Source: CAYSLC01 sp964431545 (lineage in GTDB: Bacteria; Desulfobacterota; Desulfobacteria; Desulfobacterales; JAABSP01). From it: 60,669 bases of DNA. The position numbers and the translations under genes are program-made. Location: the NCBI GenBank assembly GCA_964431545.1, contig CAYSLC010000006.1, positions 1-60,669 of the forward strand. Direction: 5' to 3'. The notes beneath the pieces are model-generated. The model did not search any database and was not told where the DNA came from. It saw only the letters and a list, made by a program, of their open reading frames with translations. Shown one piece after another: positions 35,526 to 43,689 of the stretch (positions are counted from its first letter, which is position 1; the number at the start of each line of letters is the position of its first letter).

Positions 35526-35732
35526 TAGAATTTCATTCCCCACCAGAACCCTACTCCCGAGTCTATCGGTGATATTCCTTTGATAGAATTGGCAATACCG
35601 CCTGAAAGCTTCGAAAAAAACGATGCCCTATTCCGCCCTCGGGGGAACCGCGCCATTTAGATGGAAAAAGGTTCTCCGGCTGAATGATCTCCGACCGGTC
35701 ATCCATCCCAATGGTTGTTCCGGCACCTGATC

Positions 35733-36716
35733 TCAAAATCCTCCGAAAAGGAAGGTGAACCCGATTCCCACTTGGATCTGGGGCTCTCCCAGGTCTCCGG
35801 AGAGCTGTGGGGGCCCCAGAAAGGGAAGGAGACCTGCCTGGCCTTCATGGCGGTAGGCGCCTCCGATGTTGAGAATCAGGTGGTCGGAAAGAAAGTAGCT
35901 GATATCGCTACGGATGGTGTGGTTGTCGGCCCCGTCGATCTCGGCGTGGTGGTAGGTGTATTGAAGTCTGGACATGGCCTTGTAGGGAAATTTCCAAAGG
36001 ACGCAGATCCCGGCCCGGAAAAGGCCCGAGTCCCGTTCCGGATCATCGGGGGCGTCCCCGTCCGCCGGCGATGGAGGGCTCGCCGCGTCCACGGATGCAT
36101 GGCCGTATTCCACGAACAGGTTGGGCATGAAGTTGCCGAGGATCTTCCCCACGGAGAGGCGGATGTAGGGGGTGAGGCTTTCCAGTTCATCGAAGCGGTC
36201 CCCGGCGTCGCCGGAATCGATCCGAACCCCCACATCGATGGCGGTGAAGGGCAGGTCCCCGTGCAGCTTCTGGGTCAGGTTCTGTTTCCAGGAGAGGTCT
36301 ATGGTGGTGACGGTCAACTCGTCGGAATCGAAATCGAAGGATCGGTGGGTCAGGGCCGTCAGTAGGGTGGTCCGCTGGAAGAGGCCGTAGTTTGCGAAGG
36401 TACGGAAACCGTTCATGGCCGATAGATCCGCGCCAAAAGGGGAGGGCGTCCCGGGCGGGGCCTCATCCCCGTCGAAGACGCCGATTTCCCCGTCGATGCG
36501 GAGATAGTCGAGGCTGATCTCCAGCCGCTTCTTGGGAAGGGGAAGGGAGACGGGGTAGTCCCGGATCAGGGAATCCCCGAGATTGACGGCTTCCGCTGGG
36601 AGCGCCGCGAGGAAGAGCCATAGGAACGCCACGGCTACGGGGATCCCGACGGGGCGACGCGTGGTTTCATCGGTCCGGGAATCGGCGGAGGGGGCTTTCA
36701 TCATCGCTCGGGTCAT
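35733..36716 (-). CDS. Predicted outer-membrane beta-barrel protein
   Basis: A 327-residue protein with a signal peptide ending ALPAEA (about residue 43). Alternating amphipathic strands follow to a terminal Phe (GIGFTFLFGGF), the typical signal for outer-membrane barrel insertion. Strand-like stretches include LEISLDYLRIDG, LTVTTIDLSWKQNL, YIRLSVGKILGNF and MSRLQYTYHHAEI. No specific porin family is recognised. Its start overlaps the stop of the ABC ATPase gene (ATGA), so it is translationally coupled to the importer and may be its outer-membrane entry. The open frame upstream to 37229 is antisense-like shadow coding. Confidence 0.75.
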   Translation of the reverse strand: MTRAMMKAPSADSRTDETTRRPVGIPVAVAFLWLFLAALPAEAVNLGDSLIRDYPVSLPLPKKRLEISLDYLRIDGEIGVFDGDEAPPGTPSPFGADLSAMNGFRTFANYGLFQRTTLLTALTHRSFDFDSDELTVTTIDLSWKQNLTQKLHGDLPFTAIDVGVRIDSGDAGDRFDELESLTPYIRLSVGKILGNFMPNLFVEYGHASVDAASPPSPADGDAPDDPERDSGLFRAGICVLWKFPYKAMSRLQYTYHHAEIDGADNHTIRSDISYFLSDHLILNIGGAYRHEGQAGLLPFLGPPQLSGDLGEPQIQVGIGFTFLFGGF

Positions 36717-37507
36717 ACCAGCAGCATCCGGTCGGAGGAGAAGGATGCCCCCTGGACTTCGTAGAATCGGGCCACCAGGTCCTCCACCGTCAAGCTCTCC
36801 TTCTCGCGACCCTCCGCATCCAGGATGATCCGGCCCCGATGGAGCATGATCAGCCGGTTTCCCAGCGCGAGGGCCTGGTTCATGTTGTGGGTCACCATCA
36901 GGGTGGTGAGCCCCCGCCCCTCTATGAGGTCCTGGGTCAACCGCAGGATCTCCTGGGCGGTCTTGGGGTCCAGGGCCGCGGTGTGCTCGTCGAGGAGGAG
37001 GAGTTCGGGTCGGACCAGGGTGGCCATGAGCATGGTCAACGCCTGGCGCTGCCCCCCGGAGAGGAGTCCGACCCGGTCCCGCAATCGCGTCTCCAGCCCC
37101 AGCCCGAGCCCGGAGAGCGCCTCCCGGAACCGGTCCCGGTCCGGTGCTTTCACCCCGATCCCCAGGCCCTTTCGGGTTCCCCGCTTTCCGGCGAGCCCCA
37201 TGTTCTGCTCGATGGTCAGCCGGGCGCAAGTCCCCTGGAGGGGATCCTGGAAGACCCGGCCGATGAATTCGGCGCGCCTATGTTCCGGCCAGGCGGTGAT
37301 CTCCGTGTCATGGAGGAGGATCTGTCCGCCGTCTATGGGGAAGGTACCGGCCAGGCCGTTTAGAAGGGTCGATTTTCCGGCCCCGTTGGAGCCGATGACG
37401 GTGATGAAATCGCCCGTTCGGATCTCCAGGTCGACGCCGTCGAGCGCGGCCACCTCGTTGACGCCACCCCTCATGAATCGTTTGCAGACCGATACCAGAC
37501 GGATCAT
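36713..37507 (-). CDS. ABC importer ATPase (TrpXYZ-type system)
   Basis: A 264-residue ATPase with Walker A GSNGAGKSTLLNG, Q-loop VFQDP, signature LLSGGQRQALTML, Walker B LLLLDEHTAALDP (Glu followed by His, typical of this subfamily) and H-loop VTHNM. It belongs with the permease and binding-protein genes upstream, a set usually annotated as an uncharacterised importer and in Firmicutes linked to tryptophan or tyrosine. It overlaps the permease by four bases and the barrel gene by four bases. Confidence 0.9.
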   Translation of the reverse strand: MIRLVSVCKRFMRGGVNEVAALDGVDLEIRTGDFITVIGSNGAGKSTLLNGLAGTFPIDGGQILLHDTEITAWPEHRRAEFIGRVFQDPLQGTCARLTIEQNMGLAGKRGTRKGLGIGVKAPDRDRFREALSGLGLGLETRLRDRVGLLSGGQRQALTMLMATLVRPELLLLDEHTAALDPKTAQEILRLTQDLIEGRGLTTLMVTHNMNQALALGNRLIMLHRGRIILDAEGREKESLTVEDLVARFYEVQGASFSSDRMLLV

Positions 37508-38391
37508 CGTCCCAGGAACTTCTCTTTGACCCTTGGGGCCGTCAGCGCCAGCACCACCAGTGCCGCGGTGATCAGGTTCAAGTCGCTGGGGGTGAAAGAG
37601 AAAGTTCCCCACTTGAGGCCCAGGGCCAGCGCGATGGCAAGCCGATAGACCACCGAACCCATCAGCGCGGCAAAGCAGGCCCTCGGGATGCTTCGGTCCC
37701 CGAAGACCGTCTCCCCCACGATCACCGACGCCAGCCCCGCCACGATGGTCCCGACGCCCATGTTGGCATCCGCCGCCCCCTGATTCTGGGCCACCAGCGC
37801 GCCGCTCAGGGCCACCATGGCGTTGGAGAGGCCGACCCCGAGGATGATGATGAAGTGGGTGTCGACCCCCTGGCTGGTGATCATCTGCGGGTTGTCTCCG
37901 GTGGCCAGCATGGAGAGCCCCAGCTCCGTATGGAGGAACCAGACGACCGTCAGGGTCACCGCCAGCGCGGCGGCGCCGTAAACCAGGGGCGCGGCAAGGT
38001 ATCCCGAGACACCGGCGGCCAGGACGGGATCGATAACGGTTTCGGCGCCGAGAAGGGAGACGTTGGGTCCGTCCATGATCCGGATGTTGACCGAATAGAG
38101 GGCGATCATGGTCAGGATCGACGCCAGGAGGTGGAGGATCTGGAGCTTGGTGTTGAGCAGGGCGGTGACCGTCCCGGCCAGGAATCCGGCCCCCATGGAC
38201 AGGAGCAGGGAGAGGTAGGGATCGACCCCGTGGGTGATGGCCACCGCCGAGACCGCCGCCCCCAGGGGCAGGCTGCCGTCCACGGTGAGGTCCGGAAAGT
38301 TGAGGACCCGGAAGGTGAGGAAGACGCCGAGCACCATAATGCCGTAGACGAAGCCCATCTCGACGGCCCCCGCGAAGGCGTAAAGGGTCAT
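37504..38391 (-). CDS. ABC importer permease (TrpXYZ-type system)
   Basis: A 295-residue integral-membrane permease with about eight hydrophobic segments, of the branched-chain/sugar (BPD_transp_2) type: FRVLNFPDLTVDGSLPLGAA at the start, LLHLLASILTMIALYSVNIRIM in part (SILTMIALYSVNIRIM) and GLANAMVALSGAL-like VGLSNAMVALSGALVAQNQG. It would pass the ligand from the binding protein encoded ten bases upstream. The substrate is not determined. Confidence 0.9.
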   Translation of the reverse strand: MTLYAFAGAVEMGFVYGIMVLGVFLTFRVLNFPDLTVDGSLPLGAAVSAVAITHGVDPYLSLLLSMGAGFLAGTVTALLNTKLQILHLLASILTMIALYSVNIRIMDGPNVSLLGAETVIDPVLAAGVSGYLAAPLVYGAAALAVTLTVVWFLHTELGLSMLATGDNPQMITSQGVDTHFIIILGVGLSNAMVALSGALVAQNQGAADANMGVGTIVAGLASVIVGETVFGDRSIPRACFAALMGSVVYRLAIALALGLKWGTFSFTPSDLNLITAALVVLALTAPRVKEKFLGR

Positions 38392-38401
38392 TCATGGGAT
38401 C

Positions 38402-39370
38402 CTATTCATACACCTTGTCCGCCCGATTTTTCAGGTTTTCCGGAACCGGGACGCCCATCCCGGCGGCCGATCCGAGATTGATATGGAGTTGGAGTTCCTT
38501 CTGGGTCTCCACGGGCATGGTTCCGGGATCCGCCCCCTCGAAGATCCGCTCGGCCATGGCGCCGGTCTGGCGGCCGTGCTTGTAGTAATCGAATCCCATG
38601 GCCGCCACGGCCCCCCGTTCCACGGAGTCGACATCCGCGCAGAACAGGGGCATTTTGCTCTGTACACAGACCTTGACGGCCGACTCCAGGGCGGAGACGA
38701 CGGTGTTGTCGGTGGGGATAAAGATGGCGTCGGCCCGGCCCACGACGCTCTTGGCCGCCTGGTAGACCTCGCTCGATTTCGATACCGTCGCCTCCAGGAC
38801 CGCAAAGCCGAGCCGTTTTCCCTCCCCCTGGATGAGGGCCACCGTCGTCTTGGAGTTGGCCTCCCCGGAGTTGTAGAGCACCGCCAGCGTCTTGAGCCCA
38901 GGCAGGAAGGATTTGACCATCTCCATGTGCTTGTCGACCGGCAGGAGGTCCGAGACTCCCGTAATGTTTCCGCCCGGATGGTTCAGATCGTCCACCAGCC
39001 CCGCCCCGAGCGGATCGGTGACCGCTGTGAACAGAAAAGGGGTCTGTTGCATGTGGGGCGCCTTCTTGAACGCTTGGGCGCATGCCTGGGCCGTGGGCGT
39101 CGCGATGGCCAGCACGAGATCCGGCTTCTCCCCCATGATCTGGCTGGCGATCTGGCCCGCGGTCCCCATGTTGGCCTGGGCGTTGTGGAGGTTGTAGGTC
39201 ACCGGTATTCCGTTTTCCGCCATGTAGTCCCGGAATCCCTTCAGCACCGCATCCAGGGCGGGATGTTCCACGAATTGGCTTACGGAGATCTCATGGACGG
39301 CCCTGGCTCCGGCGGGCAGAGCCAGGGATGGCATCAGCAGCAAAAGGATCAGGGCGGTTCTGGCTTTCAT
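38402..39370 (-). CDS. ABC substrate-binding protein (TrpX-like)
   Basis: A 322-residue periplasmic binding protein of the ABC_sub_bind family. Signal peptide MKARTALILLLLMPSLALP ending near AGARA; two-lobed Rossmann-like core with QIMGEKPDLVLAIATPTAQA, FTAVTDPLGAGLV, AVLYNSGEANS and DAIFIPTDNTVVSA. The family includes TrpX, which binds aromatic amino acids. The divergent phenylalanine-regulated aromatic operon makes an aromatic ligand plausible, but this is inference. The start at 39370 has GAGGAG upstream. The minus-strand TTGACA at 39465-39460 is a possible promoter -35 element. Confidence 0.88.
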   Translation of the reverse strand: MKARTALILLLLMPSLALPAGARAVHEISVSQFVEHPALDAVLKGFRDYMAENGIPVTYNLHNAQANMGTAGQIASQIMGEKPDLVLAIATPTAQACAQAFKKAPHMQQTPFLFTAVTDPLGAGLVDDLNHPGGNITGVSDLLPVDKHMEMVKSFLPGLKTLAVLYNSGEANSKTTVALIQGEGKRLGFAVLEATVSKSSEVYQAAKSVVGRADAIFIPTDNTVVSALESAVKVCVQSKMPLFCADVDSVERGAVAAMGFDYYKHGRQTGAMAERIFEGADPGTMPVETQKELQLHINLGSAAGMGVPVPENLKNRADKVYE

Positions 39371-39575
39371 GTCTGCTCCTCGGTCTTCCGGTTGATGTCT
39401 GGAAGCGGATTCCCCTTCCGTCTTTTCGTCCCCTACCATTTGATATATGGATGGCCCGTTGTCAAGGAGTTCTTGGAAAAAGCGGGCCGATCATCGTCCG
39501 AATGTATCGAATGGAACCGACGGGCATCGATCAAAATTCAATCAAAATGGGATCGAACGGCCGGGATCAAATGGC

Positions 39576-39604
39576 TTGACATCCCGTCACCCGGTGAGGT
39601 AAAG
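39576..39604 (+). promoter_or_regulatory. Probable promoter of the pheA attenuator leader
   Basis: A perfect TTGACA (39576-39581) with a weaker GTAAAG at 17 bases (39599-39604). Transcription would start near 39612, about 17 bases before the leader-peptide start. Confidence 0.5.
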
Positions 39605-39628
39605 GATGGCGATAGAGGCGAGGACCCG

Positions 39629-39733
39629 ATGGAGAACACAAGAAAGCGCATTCGACACCCGATGGACGGACGATTGTTTCCCTATCTCTTTTTCTTTTGC
39701 TTCCGCACCGGAGGTCCACCCCGGATGCGCTGA
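39629..39733 (+). CDS. pheL: Phenylalanine-rich leader peptide of the pheA operon
   Basis: A 34-codon open frame whose middle reads LFPYLFFFCF: five Phe and one Tyr codon within ten (39674-39703), in a window where such runs are otherwise rare. GAGGCGAGGA lies about five to eight bases upstream of the ATG. An internal ATG at 39662 would give 23 residues with the same core. It ends 142 bases before pheA, and an antiterminator/terminator pair follows. It is therefore interpreted as the control codons of a ribosome-mediated attenuator, like E. coli pheL, not as a functional protein. Confidence 0.8.
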   Translation: MENTRKRIRHPMDGRLFPYLFFFCFRTGGPPRMR

Positions 39734-39798
39734 GGGTGAAATCGCCTGAAACCGCAAAAAAGCCGTGGGGAGACCTCAGATCTCCCACGGCTTTTTTT
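39711..39798 (+). promoter_or_regulatory. Phe attenuator: mutually exclusive antiterminator and terminator
   Basis: Terminator (3:4): GCCGTGGG (39762-39769) with CCCACGGC (39784-39791), extended by AGA/TCT past one bulged G, then seven Ts (39792-39798). Antiterminator (2:3): GAGGTC (39711-39716) with GACCTC (39772-39777) and CCCC (39719-39722) with GGGG (39767-39770). Both structures use 39767-39773, so they exclude each other. Segment 2 lies eight bases after the last Phe codon. It is free when a ribosome stalls there and covered when the ribosome reaches the stop at 39731-39733. Confidence 0.8.
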
Positions 39799-39875
39799 AT
39801 GTGGACAGGATCGGGCCCCGATGCCGGACGTCCTGCCCGAACGGAACAGCAACGCAGCGTACGGAGAATCCGGAC

Positions 39876-40988
39876 ATGGAGGAACCAAAAGGAAAAAGCC
39901 CTGATTCACAACGGATCGTGACGCTCAGAAACCGAATCGACGCCATCGATGACCAGCTTCTTCAGTTGGTCAACCGCCGTCTGGAGATGGCCCTGGAGAT
40001 CGGACGGGCAAAGGCGGTAAACGGGGGCGAGGTGATCGACAGCTCCCGGGAGACGGCCATTCTCAACCGAATGGTGGGGATGAACCAGGGCCCCATCAGC
40101 GATACCGCCCTGCGGCAGGTGTTCAGGGCCATCTTCGGCGCCTCCCGGGATCTTCAGACCTCCCACCGGGTGAGCTACCTGGGGCCGGAGGCCACCTTCA
40201 CCCACATGGCGGCCATGAAGCATTTCGGGACCGGGGTCTCCTTTCTGCCGAGCCCGAGCATCCGGGACGTCTTCAACGAGGTGGAGAAGGGGGCCTGCCA
40301 CTTCGGGGTGGTGCCGGTGGAGAACTCCATCGAGGGGGCCGTCAACCACACCCTCGATCTCTTCTTCGAATCGGAGCTGAAGATCTGCGCCGAGATCTAC
40401 CAGACCATCTCCCACGACCTGCTCGCCGCCACCGGGAACCTGAAGGACATTCTGGAGGTCTACTCCCATCCCCAGGCCTTCGGTCAATGCCGGGGGTGGC
40501 TGCAACGGTACCTGCCGAACGCCCGGCTGACCGAGTGCGGCAGCACCGGCCAGGCGGCCCGTCGGGCCCTGGCGGAGCCGGGTACCGCTGCCATCGCCGG
40601 CAGCGAAGCCGCCAGAATGTACGGGCTGGAGGTGATCGCCTCCCGGATCGAGGACGTGGCCCGGAACACCACCCGGTTTCTGGTGATCGGGGATGAAGCG
40701 GTTCACCGGACCGCTGATGACAAGACCTCCATCATGTTCGTCACCTCCCATATCCCCGGGGCGCTCTACAAGGTCCTGAAGCCGCTGGCCGACTCCGGGA
40801 TCAACATGGTCAAGCTGGAATCCCGCCCCACCAAGCATGAAAACTGGAGTTACTTCTTCTTCGTCGACGTGGAGGGCCACATCGAGGATCCCCGGGTGGC
40901 GGAGACGGTGGCGGAGATGGGTCGGCTCTGCCTCTACCTCAAGTGTCTCGGCGCCTACCCCCGGGCCTCGGAAAAGGGGGAGCGATGA
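39876..40988 (+). CDS. pheA: Chorismate mutase / prephenate dehydratase (P-protein)
   Basis: Converts chorismate via prephenate to phenylpyruvate, the committed steps to phenylalanine. The ATG at 39876 gives 370 residues. Chorismate mutase domain (about 14-95): LRNRIDAIDDQLLQLVNRR. Prephenate dehydratase domain (about 100-275): YLGPEATFTHMAA, VVPVENSIEGAVNHTLDLF, and the catalytic TRF in NTTRFLVIG. C-terminal ACT domain (about 290-360) with ESRPTKHENWSYFFFVD, the phenylalanine-binding feedback site. It is thus controlled by Phe both as an enzyme and, probably, by the upstream attenuator. Confidence 0.97.
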   Translation: MEEPKGKSPDSQRIVTLRNRIDAIDDQLLQLVNRRLEMALEIGRAKAVNGGEVIDSSRETAILNRMVGMNQGPISDTALRQVFRAIFGASRDLQTSHRVSYLGPEATFTHMAAMKHFGTGVSFLPSPSIRDVFNEVEKGACHFGVVPVENSIEGAVNHTLDLFFESELKICAEIYQTISHDLLAATGNLKDILEVYSHPQAFGQCRGWLQRYLPNARLTECGSTGQAARRALAEPGTAAIAGSEAARMYGLEVIASRIEDVARNTTRFLVIGDEAVHRTADDKTSIMFVTSHIPGALYKVLKPLADSGINMVKLESRPTKHENWSYFFFVDVEGHIEDPRVAETVAEMGRLCLYLKCLGAYPRASEKGER

Positions 40989-41854
40989 CGGCGGACGGGG
41001 TCCGGCAACCGGGAGGCGACCCGGACCGGGCCGGCGAAATCGACGCGGAAACCCTCCTCTTCGGGGTCATGGGCGATCCCGTCTCTCACAGCCTGGGCCC
41101 CGCCATGCACAACCCCGCCCTGCGCCGTATCGGGATCAACGGGGTCTATCTGGCCTTCCGGGTATCCGATCCGGGATCGGCCGTGGCCGCCATGCGCGCC
41201 CTGTCCATCAAGGGGATGAGCGTGACCATTCCCCACAAGGTGGCGGTGATCGATCACCTCGATGCCATCGACCCCATGGCCGCCCGCATCGGCGCGGTCA
41301 ACACCCTTGTCCTGGAGAACGGCCGTCTCCTCGGCCTCAACACCGACGGGCCGGGGGCGGTGCGCGCATTGAAGGCGCAGGTCGATCCGGCGGGCAAGCG
41401 GGTCGCCGTGGTCGGCGCGGGCGGGGCGGCCCGGGCCGTCGTCTTCGGTCTGAAGGACGGAGGGGCCGTCCCCACCATCCTCAACCGGACCCTTGAAAAA
41501 GGGCGGCGGCTGGCGGATGCGGCGGGGGTCGAATGTCGCCCCCTCGCCTCGGTGGATGGGCCGGAGTGGGAGATCCTCATCAATACCACCCCGCTGGGCA
41601 TGGTGCCGAAAACCGACGGCATGCCGGTGCCGGAGAGGTGTCTCGAACCGGGGATGGTGGTGATGGACATCGTATACAACCCCCTGCGGACCCGGCTGTT
41701 GAAAACCGCCGAAGAGCGGGGGTGCCGGATCGTCGACGGCCTGGCCATGTTCGTGTATCAAGGGGCGGCCCAGCTGGAGCGTTGGACCGGCCGGCCCGCG
41801 CCGGCGGATGTCATGCGAGCCGCCGTTCGCCGGAAGCTGACGGAGGGGAGATGA
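40985..41854 (+). CDS. aroE: Shikimate dehydrogenase
   Basis: NADPH-dependent reduction of 3-dehydroshikimate to shikimate. The ATG at 40985 overlaps the pheA stop (ATGA) and gives 289 residues. Motifs: SHSLGPAMHNPAL, the catalytic Lys in SVTIPHKVAVIDHLD, GLNTDGPGAV with the substrate Asp, nucleotide loop VVGAGGAARAVVFGL, and NTTPLGM. The N-terminal 25 residues are an extension beyond usual AroE. Confidence 0.95.
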   Translation: MTADGVRQPGGDPDRAGEIDAETLLFGVMGDPVSHSLGPAMHNPALRRIGINGVYLAFRVSDPGSAVAAMRALSIKGMSVTIPHKVAVIDHLDAIDPMAARIGAVNTLVLENGRLLGLNTDGPGAVRALKAQVDPAGKRVAVVGAGGAARAVVFGLKDGGAVPTILNRTLEKGRRLADAAGVECRPLASVDGPEWEILINTTPLGMVPKTDGMPVPERCLEPGMVVMDIVYNPLRTRLLKTAEERGCRIVDGLAMFVYQGAAQLERWTGRPAPADVMRAAVRRKLTEGR

Positions 41855-43134
41855 TCGAGATCAAACCGCACCGGATCGGCCGGGTGGCTGTGTCGATTCC
41901 GGGGTCCAAGAGCTACACCCATCGGATGTTGATCGGCGCCGCCCTGGCGGACGGCCCGAGCACCCTGATCAACCCCCTGCATGCCGAGGACACCCGGCTC
42001 ACCCGGGATGCCCTTCGGCAATTGGGGGCCGGCATGGAGGTGATAGGGGACCGGATCCATGTCCGCGGAACCGGCGGAAGGCTCCGGGCCCCGGCCGGCC
42101 CCATCCACCTGGGGAATTCCGGCACCTCCATGCGACTGCTCACCGCCCTGGCGGCCCTGGCCGACGGAGAGACCACCCTCACCGGAACGGACCGGCTCTG
42201 CGAGCGTCCCGTGGGCGATCTCCTGGAGGCCCTCCGGGAACTGGGGGTTGAAGCGAGGTCCGTCCGTGGCGACGGATGTCCGCCGGTCTTCGTCTCCGGG
42301 GGGAGCGTGGCCGGGGGGGGCGTATCGATCAAATGCGGCACCAGCAGCCAGTATCTGTCCGGCCTGCTGCTCCTGGGCCCCCGCACCCGGGACGGCCTGG
42401 AGATCGAGGTGGCCGAGGGGCCGGTCTCCAAACCCTATATCGACATGACCATCGATGCCATGGCGCGGTTCGGCATCGAAGTCCGCCGTCGGGGGTACGA
42501 GCGGTTCTCGGTGCCGGGGGGGCGGCCGTATCGGTCCGGCACCTTCACGGTGGAGCCGGACCTCTCCAATGCCTCCTATTTCTGGGCCGCCGCCGCCGTC
42601 ACGGGGGGATCCGTCAAGGTGAACGGCGTCAGCGGCGCCTCCCGCCAGGGGGACCTGCGGATCACCGACTGCCTCGCCCGGATGGGGTGCCGGCTGATCG
42701 ACGAGGGGGACGGCCTCCGGGTCGAAGGCCGGGCGGCGTCGGACGGACGGCCCCTTCTCGCGGCCGTCGAGGCGGACATGGGGGATATGCCGGATATGGT
42801 GCCCACCCTTGCGGTGGTGGCCGCTTTCGCAAGGGGACGGACGGTCATCCGGAATGTGGCCCACCTTCGGGCCAAGGAGAGCGACCGGCTGGCGGCCACC
42901 ATCAAGGAGCTGGGGAAAATGGGGATCGAAGCCCGTGCCGACGAGACCGATCTGACGGTCATCGGAGGGATCCCCCGGGGGGCCTCCATCGACACCTACG
43001 ACGATCACCGCATGGCCATGAGTTTTTCGGTGGCCGGGCTCGCCGTCCCCGGCGTGGTGATCCGGGATGAGGAGTGCGTCCGGAAATCCTTCCCCGGCTA
43101 CTGGGAGACCTTCCAGGGACTCTACGCCGGATGA
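41851..43134 (+). CDS. aroA: 3-phosphoshikimate 1-carboxyvinyltransferase (EPSP synthase)
   Basis: Adds enolpyruvate to shikimate-3-phosphate. The ATG at 41851 overlaps the aroE stop and has GGAGGGGAG upstream; the product has 427 residues. Visible motifs: SIPGSKSYTHRMLIGAAL, LGNSGTSMRLLTALAAL, KCGTSSQYLSGLLL, and the C-terminal HLRAKESDRL and DDHRMAMSFSVAGL. All steps from dehydroshikimate to EPSP are covered in this operon; aroC is not present. Confidence 0.96.
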   Translation: MIEIKPHRIGRVAVSIPGSKSYTHRMLIGAALADGPSTLINPLHAEDTRLTRDALRQLGAGMEVIGDRIHVRGTGGRLRAPAGPIHLGNSGTSMRLLTALAALADGETTLTGTDRLCERPVGDLLEALRELGVEARSVRGDGCPPVFVSGGSVAGGGVSIKCGTSSQYLSGLLLLGPRTRDGLEIEVAEGPVSKPYIDMTIDAMARFGIEVRRRGYERFSVPGGRPYRSGTFTVEPDLSNASYFWAAAAVTGGSVKVNGVSGASRQGDLRITDCLARMGCRLIDEGDGLRVEGRAASDGRPLLAAVEADMGDMPDMVPTLAVVAAFARGRTVIRNVAHLRAKESDRLAATIKELGKMGIEARADETDLTVIGGIPRGASIDTYDDHRMAMSFSVAGLAVPGVVIRDEECVRKSFPGYWETFQGLYAG

Positions 43135-43658
43135 ACCTCTTTCTGATCGGCTATCGCTGCACGGGCAAGACCAGCGTGGGGAGGGTTGTGGCCGACCGGC
43201 TGGGATGGACCTTCAGGGACGCCGACGCCGAACTCGCCCGGAACTTCCGAACCACCATCTCCGAGATGGTGGCCGAACAAGGATGGCAGGTCTTTCGGCA
43301 GCGGGAGCGGGAGACCCTCCTCGATCTGTGCCGGCTGGACCATTGCGTCATCGCCACCGGCGGGGGCGTGATCCTGGATCCGCAAAACGTCGCCGACATG
43401 AAACGGAGCGGAACGGTGGTCTGGTTGACGGCATCTCCCGATGCGATCCGGGAGCGGATCATGGCGGACGCCCAAAGCTCCCATCTGCGCCCGGCCCTCA
43501 CTGAAAAAGGGCTCGTCCGCGAGATCGAAGAGACCCTGGCCCACCGGATCCCGCTCTACCGGAGGGCCATGGACCACGAGGTCGCCACCGACGGCCGTTC
43601 GGTGCGGGGGATCGCGGCCTCGATCCTGGAAAAACTGGAGGAATCAGGTTGCCTCTGA
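43131..43658 (+). CDS. aroK: Shikimate kinase
   Basis: Phosphorylates shikimate. The 175-residue protein starts MNLFLIGYRCTGKTSVGR (Walker A), with DADAELARNFRTTISEMVAEQG for shikimate binding in part (DADAEL), and ATGGGVIL. The ATG overlaps the aroA stop. The four genes pheA, aroE, aroA and aroK are joined by four-base overlaps, so attenuation upstream should affect all of them. It meets the PP2C gene tail to tail. Confidence 0.95.
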   Translation: MNLFLIGYRCTGKTSVGRVVADRLGWTFRDADAELARNFRTTISEMVAEQGWQVFRQRERETLLDLCRLDHCVIATGGGVILDPQNVADMKRSGTVVWLTASPDAIRERIMADAQSSHLRPALTEKGLVREIEETLAHRIPLYRRAMDHEVATDGRSVRGIAASILEKLEESGCL

Positions 43659-43689
43659 AAACCGACCGGCCGGACCGGTCGAAATCCGG

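Larger units (their letters stand above)
35314..35732. other. AT-rich intergenic region with long leader
   Basis: A 419-base gap. It contains a predicted minus-strand promoter (35497-35525), a roughly 177-base leader for the lipoprotein gene and a perfect two-copy 13-base repeat (35382-35407). In 35526-35732 I see no gene and no convincing terminator for the operon that ends at 35733. Confidence 0.6.

Noticed and set aside
35733..37229. Long N-terminal extension of the beta-barrel gene
   Set aside because: The first 171 codons lie inside the ABC ATPase gene and are Pro/Gly/Arg-rich shadow sequence; a signal peptide starts at 36716.
38483..39733. A 416-codon plus-strand frame ending in the Phe-rich leader
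   Set aside because: Most of it is antisense to the ABC binding-protein gene. Only the last 34 codons, downstream of the predicted promoter and with their own ribosome-binding site, are considered real.
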